Below are positions 10,851-20,753 of a stretch of DNA of 64,000 nucleotides, piece after piece. The position numbers were made by a program, and so were the translations under genes. This DNA is from Synaphobranchus kaupii (lineage: Eukaryota; Chordata; Actinopteri; Anguilliformes; Synaphobranchidae): positions 906,162-970,161 of the forward strand of contig CM056391.1 in NCBI GenBank assembly GCA_029718625.1. The letters run 5' to 3'. Below the pieces are notes generated by a model, which saw only the letters and a list, made by a program, of their open reading frames with translations, was not told the DNA's origin and searched no databases. How positions within the stretch are numbered: position 1 is the stretch's first letter; each line of letters begins with the position of its first letter.

Positions 10851-13800
10851 GTAATGCTGTGGTAATGGTAAAGGAGAACAGAACTCCCAGCATGCGTCTA
10901 CAAGCCAGTGGCTCCCTACAGTTTGTACAATACTACAAGACTGCTAGCACCAGTCGGGGAAAAGCATTTCACAACATGCCATTTACACCCCTCTGTTTTT
11001 CAACCCTCACTGAAAGAAACAGTGACAGTAAATACCGTTTAAAATATTATGATAGAATGCATTCTTATACAGGCTTGTTTAATTAGAGTTCCTTACGTGT
11101 GGTGACTGTGGTAGTTGTAGTTTTCTGAGTGACAGTGATGTGAACAGGGATCTGTAGTTTTCCAGCAACACACCAATACCAGCCTGTGTCCTCCCTGTTC
11201 AGCTCCCTCACCGTCACATTGAAGACTTTTTCAGAGCTGGCGTCTTTGATTTCTGTTCTTCTAGATTTACCAGAACTTGCTTCCACACAGGTGTCCCCAG
11301 CCCTGCACCAGCTCTTCCTGTCGTTCGGTTCATTATAGTGACACTGCACACTGACATGGCCCCCTTCCACACCGGTCACCTCCTGTTGGTAAACCGAGAG
11401 GCCAGGAGTACCTGAACACCACAGAAAGAAAAGAAAAAAACATGAAAATGATTTTCATACTCTCATGGATACTGTGAGGAGTTGGATAGCAAGAAAACTG
11501 CAAGTACCATTGAGGTTGGCACCGCCGTGTCATTATGTAGAGTCAAAAAGAACCAATGGTTTTGCAGATAAATAATGAAAAGAAATACTCAATGTTGCTA
11601 GGACAACCGCTAGAATCACTAATTTACCCAGAGTGCAACAGTTTACAGTAGAAATTGCTGCGCAGCGTATGGTTGGAAATTACTGGGGAGAAGTGGAGAT
11701 GCCGTCATTAAGAGTTTGGGAAGCAGGTCTCACTGAGTGCAGTGTGTGCAGCAGCCATCTTACCTGCAGTGACTGACAGGTACAGATATGAGCTCTCATC
11801 TACAGCATCCTTTATCTCTACAGCACACCAGTAATATCCAGAGTCCCCCGTCTTCAGCTTTGTCATGGTAACAGTGAAGATGTGATGGGTGGGGTCATCA
11901 GTGATCGACGTTTCTCCTTCAACTTTTGGAGAGTCAGTGCGCACTACAATAGAACATGTACTCCAGTATCTACCATGACACCAGTATTTCACATAATGTT
12001 CATATTTTCTATCATAGAGACATGGGATAGTGACAGATCTTCCGCTCTGTACAGCTACATGACTCACTGTGAACACAGCGTCAGCACCTGCAGAGAGAAA
12101 CACACACTTCATCAGTATGGGCTCATTTTACCGTCACAGCAGAGTAAAGCGCAGTCTGTAGGGCAGCCGACTCTCAGGCCATGCATGAATCCCCCGGGGA
12201 GGTTTGGGGTTCGATCCCCTGCTGGGGCACCTTCTGTGATCCCTTCACTATCTGTTACTCTCTCTGTCTCACCCCCACTGCATCAGAAAAAAGTAGAAAT
12301 TGGAGAGATTTCTCTTCTTTAAAAAATGAGGCGCACTAAAATCACCAAAGACCAAATGAGCCAATGCTTATCTGGTCCACAGTAAAGCCATCTTGGTGAA
12401 ATGTGGTGCCTTGCCCTCTCTGAGTGGTACGCCCTTATTATTGAGTACAAACTAATCATTTTAATTACTAATTTGTTGAACTACTAATTTGAATCATTCA
12501 AATACACGCTAACAATAAGTGTAACCAGCACCCTGCAGCTAGGTAAAATATGGTCTAACACAGCAGCACATTATACATCATAGTACAGCTTGTAATGATG
12601 ATCTTGTGTGAACTTAAAGTGTTTGTATATATATAATTATACATAATTATTTATTATTATATTATGTTTTTTTTTTAGTATAAGACCAATACATAAAGTC
12701 TTTCCCTGGAGCTCATTTTCAAAGTTTCTTAGATATTTCATTAAATCATGGATTGTAAAAATGATAATAATGGCATTCCATGAAATGAAATATCCAAGGC
12801 ATCATAGAAATAATAAAAACTAAAACAAAAATACCTTTACTCAGTCTGACAATAAAAATTTTATATGAAATACTAAGGACTAGGTCATTAATGGTCTCCT
12901 CCATCCTTCATAGTAATGATTTTTCCTTTATTGATACACGACCAGTTCAAGAGACAGCAGTCACACACTCAATATCAATACCGACACACAGGAAACACGC
13001 AAGAGTAAAGTGTTATTATATAAAAGCCGGTCGGTAATATTAAAAGCCAAACATTCAAAAGATGTGGTGGATGGCACTTGCATAGATTTAAGAAAATATA
13101 CAGACTTGTAAATAACCGCCACCTCTGCCAGATGTATGTGGGCAGTCAAGGAGGGCATAACCAGGAGGGGTGCGTTGATTTTGGGCTAAATACTCATTTG
13201 GCTGATGCCAGGTCTCTGTGATGCAAAATAAATCCAGGTCTTTGTCAATATTTTTACTCAGCAGAGGAGCGTTTTTGTTAACAGATCTGCTGTTGAAGAG
13301 GCCAAATTTGACGAGCTTCGGTGAGGAGGAAAGTCCATTTTGATTGGCTGAGGTGGTCACGATGCATGATTTAGGAGGGTACAGTGGGTGGGTATAATAA
13401 TTAAAAGCAGTGTTTCGCAGTTGCAGTATTACATTACATTACAGTCACTTAGCAGACACTCTAATCCAGAGCGATGTACAGAAGTGGAGATCCACATTGA
13501 TCTGGGGAATATGGGGGATTTTAACATATTATACCTTATTGACCCCGTGGGGTCATTTGTTCTCTGCATTTGACCCATCCTAGTTACTTAGGAGCAGGGG
13601 GCAGCCACAGTTCAGCGGCCGGGGGAATGGGAAGGAGTTTACCTAATCTGACATACATGTCTTTGGTGTGGGAAGAAACCAGAGTGCCCGGAGGAAACCC
13701 ACACGAACACGGGGAGAACATGCAAGCCACACGCAGAGAGGATCCGGATCGGGATTTGAACCCAGAACCTCTTTCTTGCGAGGCGACTGTGTTAAGCACT

Positions 13801-15367
13801 GCACCACCATTTTTATAAGATAAGTTGAGAGAGGTAAGAGAGGAGGTTCTGTATGACTTTTCAAAAATCAGGTAGCAGAAAAAAAACCTAGGTGTAGCTA
13901 AGGAGGTCCAGCCCCCTCTTGGGTAAAATATGCAATTGTGTGTGTGACCTGGCATTAGTTATGAAGTGGAGATCACCTTGGTACACTGCATCTACAACAC
14001 ATAGATAAGTAATAGCAGTATGCATACAGAGAACATCACCATCATCTATTACAGGTAAAACAGTTCTTTTAAGTAGCCTGTGCAAGCTTCTTCTTGCCTC
14101 CGAATCAAAACAAGGCTCAAGAAGGACCCCAGATTCACACTTGATGTCTTAGCAAGGCAGCTTATGAATATTAAAAGACAGGTTGTTATCCAACCAGAGG
14201 CAAACACATTTCAGAACATACTGTCTGGGATGGCAGTGCCATCACAGGTGGAGACCTTTAATGCAATACAGGTGAAGCCCCAGAAAATAATGTGTGCATG
14301 AGCACATGAACAAATTTGTGATTCCCTGCTACTCTTTCAGTTTTATCATTATTTTAGGGTACAGAGCAACATTATTTCCTGTGGTTAAAGGGCACAGTAC
14401 ATTTCACTGTGGGTTTGAAGCATTTTCTGTGAGTATTCACAGGTAGAGAACAAGATTATAGGAACTTCTCCTTTTGGTAAAATGCAGAGCTATTTTAATC
14501 ATGCAAAGTATGTGAAGCGTGAAAAGGATATAATGTTGCAACTGTGGCACTTTAATGAGAACTTATTAACCTATTAATGTGATTCTGAAATGGGGGGGGG
14601 GGGGGGGGGGGGTTTAAGGGATATAGGGGCCTGCTCCCACACTCTCGCTCCCCCTATCTCCACACCCCTCCTCCACCCCTGGACATGATCATACTTTCCT
14701 TGTTTTTAGACACCTCCAGTCCAATACTATATATTAAAAAATATATTAACTACCATGATACAAATTGTTGTTTATTGTGTTTTCATAACATTTAGTTATT
14801 ATAAATGTATTCTTTAACACTGATGTTCTGATGTTCTGAACTACTGTACGTCACTCTGGTTAAGAGCGTCTGCCAAATTATTGCAATGAAAAGTAACCTT
14901 ACAACTACAAGATGCACAAGCATTACATTTTTATCTGTTCAGCTTCACGAAAAGGACTTTTTTTTGGCATTAAGTGTTTTTTTAGCTATGACAATAATAA
15001 AAGTTCATGCAGTTCAAGGGTTAATAATTTTTTTATGAAGAAAGAAAAAGGTTTAAACTGCGGGTCATGCCAAATATGCAAACACAGTTTCTTGTTGGTT
15101 TTAAATTCATTTTAAAACTCAATATGAATCATTGATTATAAGAAAGTAGACTTACCAAGAGCAAGTAAAGACAAAAGCACATGAATTCCAAGGATGTAGC
15201 CAGGGTGTGTTTATGTTTATGAGCAAGTACTCTAATTGCCAATTTATCAAAAGAAAAATTACATCATATTAATATTTTATTCATGTATAAATGTGTGAGA
15301 AATGAGTCCTACCTGGCAATACAGAGAGGAAGAGGATGGAGATGAAGAGTAGCAGAGTAGGAGCCAT
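4213..15367 (-). CDS. CD300/pIgR-like inhibitory receptor A1, three ITIMs (complete model)
   Basis: Eight exons join in frame on the minus strand: 15313-15367 signal peptide (MAPTLLLFISILFLSVLP), 11764-12087 Ig V1, 11097-11411 Ig V2, 10522-10675 Ser/Thr stalk, 7247-7341 membrane segment (LEIVLMALGILLLAVAVAMV), 7012-7106, 4735-4794 and 4213-4266 tail. All junctions are GT/AG, and the phases (1,1,1,2,1,0,0) agree with exon lengths, giving 1152 bases or 383 residues. Each Ig domain has the CD300/pIgR pattern: a B-strand Cys, a WC plus a second Cys, and a YWC F-strand. The tail has VTYSTV (Tyr328), VMYSSI (Tyr357) and VIYSTV (Tyr375), consensus ITIMs that in this family recruit SHP phosphatases. 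It is a type I surface receptor, probably on leukocytes; the ligand is unknown. The introns are full of transposons, but all exons are intact. Exact orthology (CD300, CLM or PIGRL) is uncertain. Confidence 0.85.
4956..5298. repeat. Dispersed teleost repeat, left part, interrupted by an LTR
   Basis: The block opens with a phrase meaning 'tract containing ACCCAAATGCAAGACTCTGA' and continues with purine-rich sequence (GCAAG, GGCAGG, GAACAGAAC). A related start is at 28908 and 61298. The repeat resumes after the LTR at 6059-6280. I recognise it as a common fish dispersed family but cannot name it. Both copies carry it, so it predates the duplication. Confidence 0.45.
5299..6053. mobile_element. 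Solo LTR with 5-bp target duplication
   Basis: The 755-bp sequence begins TGTCACGG and ends CCCTGACA, so it has the TG...CA ends and the TGTCA/TGACA inverted termini of an LTR. It is flanked on both sides by the same five bases, GAAGG (5294-5298 and 6054-6058). There is no internal retroelement region, so it is a solo LTR left by recombination. It sits within an intron of receptor A1 and inside an older dispersed repeat. Copy B has it at 47713-48463. Confidence 0.85.
6059..6280. repeat. Dispersed teleost repeat, right part
   Basis: Purine-rich continuation of the repeat that begins at 4956, resuming immediately after the LTR's target duplication. Confidence 0.4.
7466..8125. repeat. Tandem repeat of about 86 bp inside the transposon
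   Basis: Units containing AAAGTGCTAAACTGACTTGC and CACTACATCCTATGCTGAC recur head to tail, including a repeated left transposon end near 7824. Copy B has only about two units (49905-50090), which accounts for most of the length difference between the two copies in this intron. Confidence 0.8.
8284..9048 (+). pseudogene. IS630-like transposase fragments (C-terminal then N-terminal part)
   Basis: The frame from 8284 contains the DDE catalytic core of this family: VWDNVNFHRA carries the second aspartate, and YSPFLNPIKEFFSAWRWKVY carries the third acidic residue. It runs to about 8775, where a transposon-end-like AAAAAACTGTA interrupts it. DNA from about 8800 to 8970, in another frame, encodes N-terminal-type transposase sequence (TTIGRILKKHQ). 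The first aspartate and the start are missing, so it cannot make transposase. It is repeated with few changes at 50417-51112. Confidence 0.75.
9229..9610 (+). pseudogene. Second IS630-like transposase C-terminal fragment
   Basis: This repeats the coding sequence of 8370-8760 (for example LIHFLDGLYN and VWDNVNFHRA). It has a stop after the HPKF segment and a deletion removing the AWRWKVY portion near 9440. It is a decayed second copy within the same element; the counterpart is 51353-51740. Confidence 0.7.
9805..10409 (+). mobile_element. Non-autonomous IS630-like element (MITE)
   Basis: Ends are CAGTTCTGAATGCTTAG at the left and the inverse of CAGTTTTTTCTGATTGCTTA at the right, flanked by TA. 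Inside, near 10106, is a short frame starting MEANIGQRVRGVRTRRGGG, which looks like the basic, glycine-rich N-terminus of the related transposases; it then stops in a purine-rich tract. It is thus an internally deleted derivative. Copy B has it at 51936-52566. Confidence 0.65.
10809..10850. repeat. (GT)n microsatellite in A1 intron
   Basis: An uninterrupted GT run between the second Ig exon and the stalk exon of receptor A1. The matching run in copy B (52976-53040) is longer. Confidence 0.9.
12180..12300 (+). repeat. tRNA-derived SINE fragment
   Basis: The phrase GGTTCGATCCC is a Pol III B-box. It sits in a block that interrupts sequence otherwise shared with the paralogous position at 26895 and 59336. 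A pyrimidine-rich segment follows. Confidence 0.45.
12301..12960. other. No gene seen in this part of A1 intron 1
   Basis: AT-rich intronic DNA with no exon-like frame that I can support. Confidence 0.5.
12965..13360 (-). pseudogene. Non-LTR retrotransposon endonuclease fragment
   Basis: On the minus strand, the sequence FGLFNSRSVNKNAPLL, then DLFCITETWHQPNE, then PPGYALLDCPHTSGRGGG matches the apurinic-type endonuclease domain of LINEs (the ITETW motif carries the catalytic Glu). A frameshift after SGRGG moves the reading into the second frame (VAVIYKSVYFLKS). It is 5' and 3' truncated, without reverse transcriptase nearby. It lies in intron 1 of A1, in the region missing from copy B. Confidence 0.7.
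13430..13815. repeat. Dispersed teleost retroposon sequences
   Basis: The left part (AGCAGACACTCTAATCCAGA) is a widespread fish short repeat. The right part has the common phrase GTGTGGGAAGAAACCAGAG followed by GAGGAAACCCACACGAACAC. I know both as very abundant in fish genomes but cannot assign a family name. Neither encodes anything. Confidence 0.5.
14592..14612. repeat. Poly-G tract of 21
   Basis: A run of 21 G, prone to length error in sequencing and to forming G-quadruplex DNA. It lies in intron 1 of A1. The paralogous positions in A2 and B2 carry unrelated inserted DNA. Confidence 0.9.
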
Positions 15368-15371
15368 ATGT

Positions 15372-15392
15372 GCCTCTGTGTGTGCGTGTGTG

Positions 15393-15427
<35 letters not shown>

Positions 15428-15428
15428 C
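15372..15428 (-). repeat. (CA)n tract in the 5' leader of receptor A1
   Basis: On the coding strand, a CA-rich run ends a few bases before the start codon at 15367. Corresponding tracts, of different length, precede the start codons of A2 and B2. Confidence 0.85.
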
Positions 15429-15464
15429 CGTTAGACAGACCACCTCTTTTTTAGCATGATTCTC

Positions 15465-15472
15465 ACTTCCTG
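15465..15472 (-). promoter_or_regulatory. Candidate ETS/PU.1 site upstream of A1
   Basis: On the coding strand CAGGAAGT lies about 100 bases before the start codon, just beyond the CA tract. The same core is kept at the same relative place in A2 (28446-28453) and B2 (60847-60854). PU.1 and other ETS factors commonly drive TATA-less myeloid receptor promoters. The site and its conservation are seen; the role is inferred. Confidence 0.4.
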
Positions 15473-15659
15473 TTTCTCTCAGTCCACACCTCTTTGGTCC
15501 CTCGTGCTCTGTAGTCTGTACTGTTTGTCACCAGAGCAGTATATCTATCATTATCATTTCCTGTGTATGTCTATATATAACATCCTTATGTATTATCTTT
15601 CCGCACATTGTGAAGCATTTTATTATATGTATTAAAGAGGGATAATAAAATACTCAGAA

Positions 15660-16845
15660 AAAAGGTAAGAAAACTTGCCAAAGAAGGTACAAACGCTTGT
15701 CACTGGGGTGGTACCCCATATGTATATAAAATTGTGCCCCTAGCCAACAATACATAATTATTTGTACCTTTTTTGCTCATAAAAGGTTTATAAAAGGGTA
15801 TAAAATATTATTGGTCTCAGAAGATACATTTGGCAAATTTGTTCCTTAAAGAGCAATAATGTACCTCCACGGTCCCTTTCTTTCTGAGAGTTACAATGAA
15901 ATAGTGCCCTCTACTGGTCACTGAGTTTGTTGCTAACAACCGACCAAACAATGCAGAAGGTGATTTGGTGGACACTATTTCCTGCTCATATCCACAGAGA
16001 GCCTATAATTATAGCGATAAAAGAGCACCTATTTTACTATCCCTGGTGCACATTATATCAGGTCTAATGACCATTTATGCGCCAATATTGATCTAGGCCT
16101 ATATATGATTTTTTTGTTCCATGAAAACAAACAAAAAATCATGTCACAAGGAGAAGCATGAAGAAGACGACTGAAGAATAAGCACGAGAATATTAATAAG
16201 TGGAAATATGATTATGAATGATATTGCAGTACCTTAAATGAATTTCATGTAACATTCAGACCACTGTGAAAGCTCTGTTTGGACCAGTCTGATTGAACCA
16301 GTAAATAAAAAGGGATTGAACTGCTCTTGACTTGTTTTTGGCGATCGAGCCCCCTTCCTGAAATACGCCTTAAAAAATATATTTGTTCACCTCAGGAAAG
16401 TGAAAAATTAGCTCATGATACAATAAATACGTCATATTTTAAATGAGTCCTTTATCTATTTTACAAATTAACAAGGCAAAGCTTTGTCATGTCAACAGAA
16501 ATACTTTATTATTATTGTTTTTTGTAACACATTTTTTAACACTTTTCGTTGTGACCCATTGAGAATTACATATAATCCTGTAGATAAAATGTAGCCTACC
16601 ATTTGTAACCTATAGCCTATATGTGTGTAGCCTATTACACAATTAGCCCACACATAGCACAGCTGATGAATACATCGTTAAAGAGTGTTAGTTTGAAATC
16701 ATATACATACGTACATATCAGTATCATGGTTCATAATCATCGTTATATAATAATCATAATAATAATTATAATAATAATGGCGTAAGATCCGTGGTGATGT
16801 GGTAATTTAAGGTACAGATATTCAGACGTTATAAGCTGAAACTGG
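15660..16845. other. No gene seen between receptor A1 and the Penelope element
   Basis: Intergenic AT-rich DNA. The part from 15500 to 16320 resembles the upstream flank of A2 (28500-28860), as expected from an older duplication of receptor genes 1 and 2. Only the part from 16411 on remains in copy B. Confidence 0.5.
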
Positions 16846-16905
16846 AACGATTCTGGTGAGGTCAAAAGAGAGAAGGACAGCAACTCAGTCTATTGTTTTA
16901 TTTGG

Positions 16906-16944
16906 GCACGGACGTGTTTCGGCTTACCGCCTTCGTCAGCGTGC
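16906..16944 (-). ncRNA. Hammerhead ribozyme motif, left arm of Penelope element
   Basis: On the minus strand: stem I GCACG, core CTGACGA, a stem II hairpin (GGC...GCC), GAAA, a very short stem III region ending GTC, then CGTGC closing stem I. This matches the minimal type I hammerheads known in Penelope terminal repeats; predicted cleavage follows GTC. All core positions are intact. Confidence 0.8.
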
Positions 16945-17310
16945 ATAAACAACAAGGACAGGTATAGGGCTTATATAACATGACGTGAGTCAATCAACTC
17001 GAACATTCAGTCAATCGATCAATCTATCAATCAATCAATCAAACACTACATGAATGTTTGTAAGATATAATATCACATTATATAGAACATCATATCTGCG
17101 TGTCAGTATTGTTGCAGAATAGCAAACCTTGAAAAACACAAAAAAGCAAATATAATGTGAACACCGATCAAAGCAATTTGGAATTTCATTTAATTTTATG
17201 TTTATTTTAATTTAGATATTTGATTGGTTCACTTTAAACGAACACGTGGAATAATTCGACTATAAACACACTTGTAGCCGGAACCACACAATGTATGGCA
17301 TGCTGTATTT

Positions 17311-17660
17311 TTAAGAATTGTTTCCTATATAAGAATCTATAAACCACATCATTGTGAAAAAAAAGTGTATCCACCAGCCCTCCCTTTGGAGGAGCAATTT
17401 ATCTCTATCGCCGCCCCTGCGTGGACTTTTTACATGTTCAATGCCCATAAACCGCAAAGAACTTACTTCGTGTTTGAAGGCATTGAAATGTCGGGCAACA
17501 GGTGATATCTCGTCATTATTCCGAATTGTGCTTTTATGTTCACATATTCTTAAACGAAGCGCTCTCTTGCATTTTCCCACACAAAAAAGACCACATAGAC
17601 ATTTCACAATGTAAACACAGAATTTCGTAGTACATGTAATGGTTCCTCTTACTGGCGGCG
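17311..17660 (-). pseudogene. Penelope GIY-YIG endonuclease domain, inverted fragment
   Basis: The minus-strand frame reads VYIVKCLCGLFCVGK, then RICEHKSTIRN, ARHF, SLRFMGIEHV and LLQREGWWIHF, which are the conserved blocks of the Penelope GIY-YIG endonuclease. It is in the opposite orientation to the reverse transcriptase and is joined upstream to unrelated reading. The forward copy has lost just this domain, so the element holds its two enzymatic domains on opposite strands. Confidence 0.8.
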
Positions 17661-19268
17661 AAAACGCAAGACGCGGAAGAGTACTAAGAAAAGACAAAGT
17701 CACAACGAGCCAGCAACATCCAGTGATACCGAAATCAAACTGTTGTCCAAAGGACTGTCTTTTGTGCCAGTAAAACACGCAGATTAATTCACTACGAAGG
17801 TGGAAATGTACAAATTCTTTAGATCAGTCAAATTAAAAGCGTACTATTCAAAAGATGCTGTAAAGAATCCTAGGGTCTCATTGAATAGAATACCTCAGAA
17901 TATTGACACTGCCCCAAAAGAAAGAAAGATCTTCAAACCTAAAAGCAAGTTTGTTCCTCCTGTTACCAACTCATCTGCAGACTGGTTGAGCAGAACGTTA
18001 CAAACCTGTGTGCTCATGCCCCTGTGTTCCACTCCAATCTGTTACAATCGGAAAGAGACGCTTTAACCCAACTACTCGCAAACGAAAATGTGGTTATTAA
18101 GCCCTCAGACAAAGGCGGTGCCATTGTTGTACAAAGCAAAGAAAAATACATTAAAGAAATCAAAAGACAATTGCACGATCAAGATTCATACCGCTCTTTA
18201 CCATTTGACCCCACAGCAAAATTTAGCGATGACATCAAAGCCACTTTAGAACGGGCTTTACAAAAAGAATACATTGACAAAGATGAACACAATTTTCTGT
18301 TTCAGAACCACCCAGTACGGCCTGTAATTTATACTCTTCCCAAGGTTCACAAAGATACTGAGAATCCACCGGGTCGCCCAATCGTGGCTGGTATTCAATT
18401 TTTAACAGAACCTCTCTCTCAGTATGTTGATTTTCACATAAAGAATTTGGTTTACAAATTACCTTCATATCTCAAAGATACCACAGATTTTTTGAACAAA
18501 CTTTCAACAATCGGAGATTTGGGGGACTCTGACCTACTTTGTACAATGGACGTATCAAGCCTGTACACTAGCATACCCCATCAGGAGGGTTTACATTCGT
18601 TATGTTATTTTCTAAAAACAAGAGAGGAGGAGAATCCTCCTACAGAATTTTTGATGGAGTTAACAGAAACAATATTAACAAAAAATGATTTCAAATTTCA
18701 GGATCAATACTTTTTACAAATCCAAGGTACCGCAATGGGCTCCCCCATGGCGCCCAATTATGCCAATTTGTTCATGGGAAAATTTGAATTGTATTTTATT
18801 TACAATGACAATCCATATCTCAAATACATAAAGGGTTTTTACAGATATATCGATGATGTATTCTTCATTTGGAGTGGGACAGATGCATCTTTACAGTTAT
18901 TCCATATACATGTAAATACGAGGTTGCCTACAATAAAATTTACTTTAGAATCTGATAGTCACTTGATGTCGTTCCTTGAAGTTTCTGTTAAGAAAGTCGA
19001 TAGACATTTACAAGCTGAGGTCTACCGAAAAAAGACTGATAGGAATACATTTCTTCATCACAGCAGCTTCCACATTCCCTCACTACACCGTAGCATGCCA
19101 TATAGTCAGCTCTTGAGAATTAGACGCATTTGCAGCAGTGACATCACTTTTGATAAACATGCTATGGATCTGTGCAAACGTTTTGAGGAAAGAAGGGGGT
19201 ATAATGTCAAACAGCTTTTTTCAAGGTTTTTTTCACAAATGATGTGGGTTTATAGATTTCTTATATAG
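17650..19268 (+). pseudogene. Penelope reverse transcriptase, broken and missing its endonuclease
   Basis: N-terminal Penelope sequence (EIKLLSKGLSFVPV) starts near 17730, then a stop near 17785. The frame from 17800 shifts near 18040 into the long frame 18024-19268. That frame has the family's blocks: KPSDKGGAIVV, LPKVHK, CTMDVSSLYTSIPH, QGTAMGSPMAPNYANLFMG and the polymerase motif YRYIDDVFFIW (YIDD). After the region ending RRGYNVKQL the reading jumps straight to the last residues of the endonuclease end (MMWVYRFLI), so linker and endonuclease are deleted. With a stop and a frameshift it cannot make a full product. Confidence 0.88.
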
Positions 19269-19579
19269 GAAACAATTCTTAAAAATACAACATGCCATAC
19301 ATTGTGTGGTTCCAGCTACAAGTGTGTTTATAGTCGTATTATTCCATGTGTTCGTTTAAAGTGAACCAATCAAATATCTAAATTAAAATAGACATAAAAT
19401 GAAACGAAATTTCAAATTGCTTTGATCGGTGTTCACATTATATTTGCTTTTTTGTGTTTTTCAAGGTTTGCTATTCTGCAACAATACTGACACGCAGATA
19501 TGATGTTCTATACAATGTGGTATTATATCTTACAAACATTCATGTATTGTTTGATTGATTGATTGATTGATTGACTGAA

Positions 19580-20367
19580 GGGCTCTGCATGCTCGATCGA
19601 CAACAACGGGACAGCAACACAACATGGGCTCTGCAACATCAACGCAACATCTGCGACCTTCGCAGAGGGGGTTGCAGAGGATGTCGCGTACCTAGCACAA
19701 AAATCAAACTAGCGACTGCAACGCAACCGTTCGCGTAGATGTTGCGCATCATTGATTGGTTGGTTAGCGAATGGAGGCGGGGCTGTCATATAATATTGGT
19801 TACTGAGTGTTGCTGGTTCCTAACGATATCTAAAATTAGCGATCGAGATCAAAAATAAAATAAAACCGTTTACGTTATCGATATATAAAAATAGATAGTT
19901 ACATTTGTTAAATCATGAACCAGTTACAAGAACGATTATCAGAAGAAGTGAGAAAATACAAACATTTATATGACTATTCTTATAGCTAGTGATTACAAAG
20001 ACAGTCAAATGACCATGAACTCATGGAAAGAGATCTGCGAGAGTATTGGGATGAACTTGACTAGCTAACTAACTTAACTAACTTGACTAACTAGCTTAAC
20101 TAACTATAACTATATTACACTATATACAAGATCACGAGCAACAACAAACATAAAGACGGCATGTTATCGATGGGTTGGTTGAGCAGGGAAATTCGTTACG
20201 TTGAAATGAGTTACGTTGCTAGGGGGGAGCTAGCTACATACGGGATACAATGTTGAATAGGCTGCGCGTAGCTTTTGCAGAAGTATAAATTCCAGAGTGC
20301 TTGCAACATTGTTGCATTGCTCGAACATGAAGAAGTTGCACAAGTTTCGCACAACCATGCAGAGCCC
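19580..20367. mobile_element. Harbinger-like DNA transposon remnant nested in Penelope
   Basis: Perfect terminal inverted repeats GGGCTCTGCATG bound a 788-bp insert. The uninterrupted sequence of this terminal repeat is seen inverted in the left arm (about 16985-17015), which shows where it entered. The flanks share TGAA, though with one extra base at one end, so the exact target duplication is uncertain. A MADF-type remnant inside supports the PIF/Harbinger assignment. No transposase is left. Confidence 0.65.
19915..20066 (+). pseudogene. MADF/Myb-like DNA-binding remnant of the Harbinger insert
   Basis: A frame starting MNQLQERLSEEVRKYKHLYD stops after YSYS; sequence then resumes in the next frame as SDYKDSQMTMNSWKEICESI. 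Together these follow the MADF pattern (acidic-basic helix, HLYD, YKD, a W in WKEI). PIF/Harbinger elements encode such a protein beside the transposase. A stop and frameshift make it non-coding. Confidence 0.55.
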
Positions 20368-20429
20368 TTGAATGTTCGAGTTGATTGACTCACGTCATGT
20401 TATATAAGCCCTATACCTGTCCTGTTTAT

Positions 20430-20468
20430 GCACGCTGACGAAGGCGGTAAGCCGAAACGCGTCCGTGC
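20430..20468 (+). ncRNA. Hammerhead ribozyme motif, right arm of Penelope element
   Basis: Forward-strand match to the left-arm motif: GCACG, CTGACGA (20435-20441), a GGC/GCC hairpin, GAAA (20454-20457), then GTC and CGTGC (20464-20468) pairing with the first stem. The predicted cleavage site is after 20463. All invariant core bases are present. Confidence 0.82.
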
Positions 20469-20753
20469 CCCCCCCAAAAAAAACTATAGACTGAGTTGCT
20501 GTCCTTCTCTCTTTTGACCTTATATACTCTACTAAGGATTCAGCACCGGCAAAACGGTTATTAGACAAAGTTGAGCACGTTTTTACTATTTCTCAACGAT
20601 TCTGGTGAGACCAGTGTTACGGCGACTCTACGTGCAATAAAAAAAGGTTGAAAAACATCATACAGATTCTGTGGACGGGATCCAGTGCTTTTAAACAACA
20701 AAAGATCTTTGGCTACCATAATACCAATGTGGTCATCATAGGACTCGCTGGTG

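Larger units (their letters stand above)
16861..20594 (+). mobile_element. Penelope-like retroelement, copy-A specific, with 15-bp target duplication
   Basis: The element is flanked by AACGATTCTGGTGAG on both sides (16846-16860, 20595-20609). Copy B has this sequence once, uninterrupted, near 55302-55316, so the empty site is preserved. The left arm (16861 to about 17650) is an inverted 3' fragment with terminal repeat and GIY-YIG endonuclease on the minus strand. The middle is a forward reverse-transcriptase region, and the right arm repeats the left arm in the opposite direction, interrupted by a Harbinger-like insert at 19580-20367. Inverted partial copies of this kind are known for Penelope elements. 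Coding parts are broken. Confidence 0.9.

Noticed and set aside
12180..12300. Functional tRNA gene because of the B-box
   Set aside because: No A-box and no cloverleaf can be formed around it; it is a SINE fragment.
11882..12322. Plus-strand frame of 146 residues opposite the A1 V1 exon (also at 26589 and 59027)
   Set aside because: It is the reverse strand of a well-supported Ig exon and shows no domain of its own.
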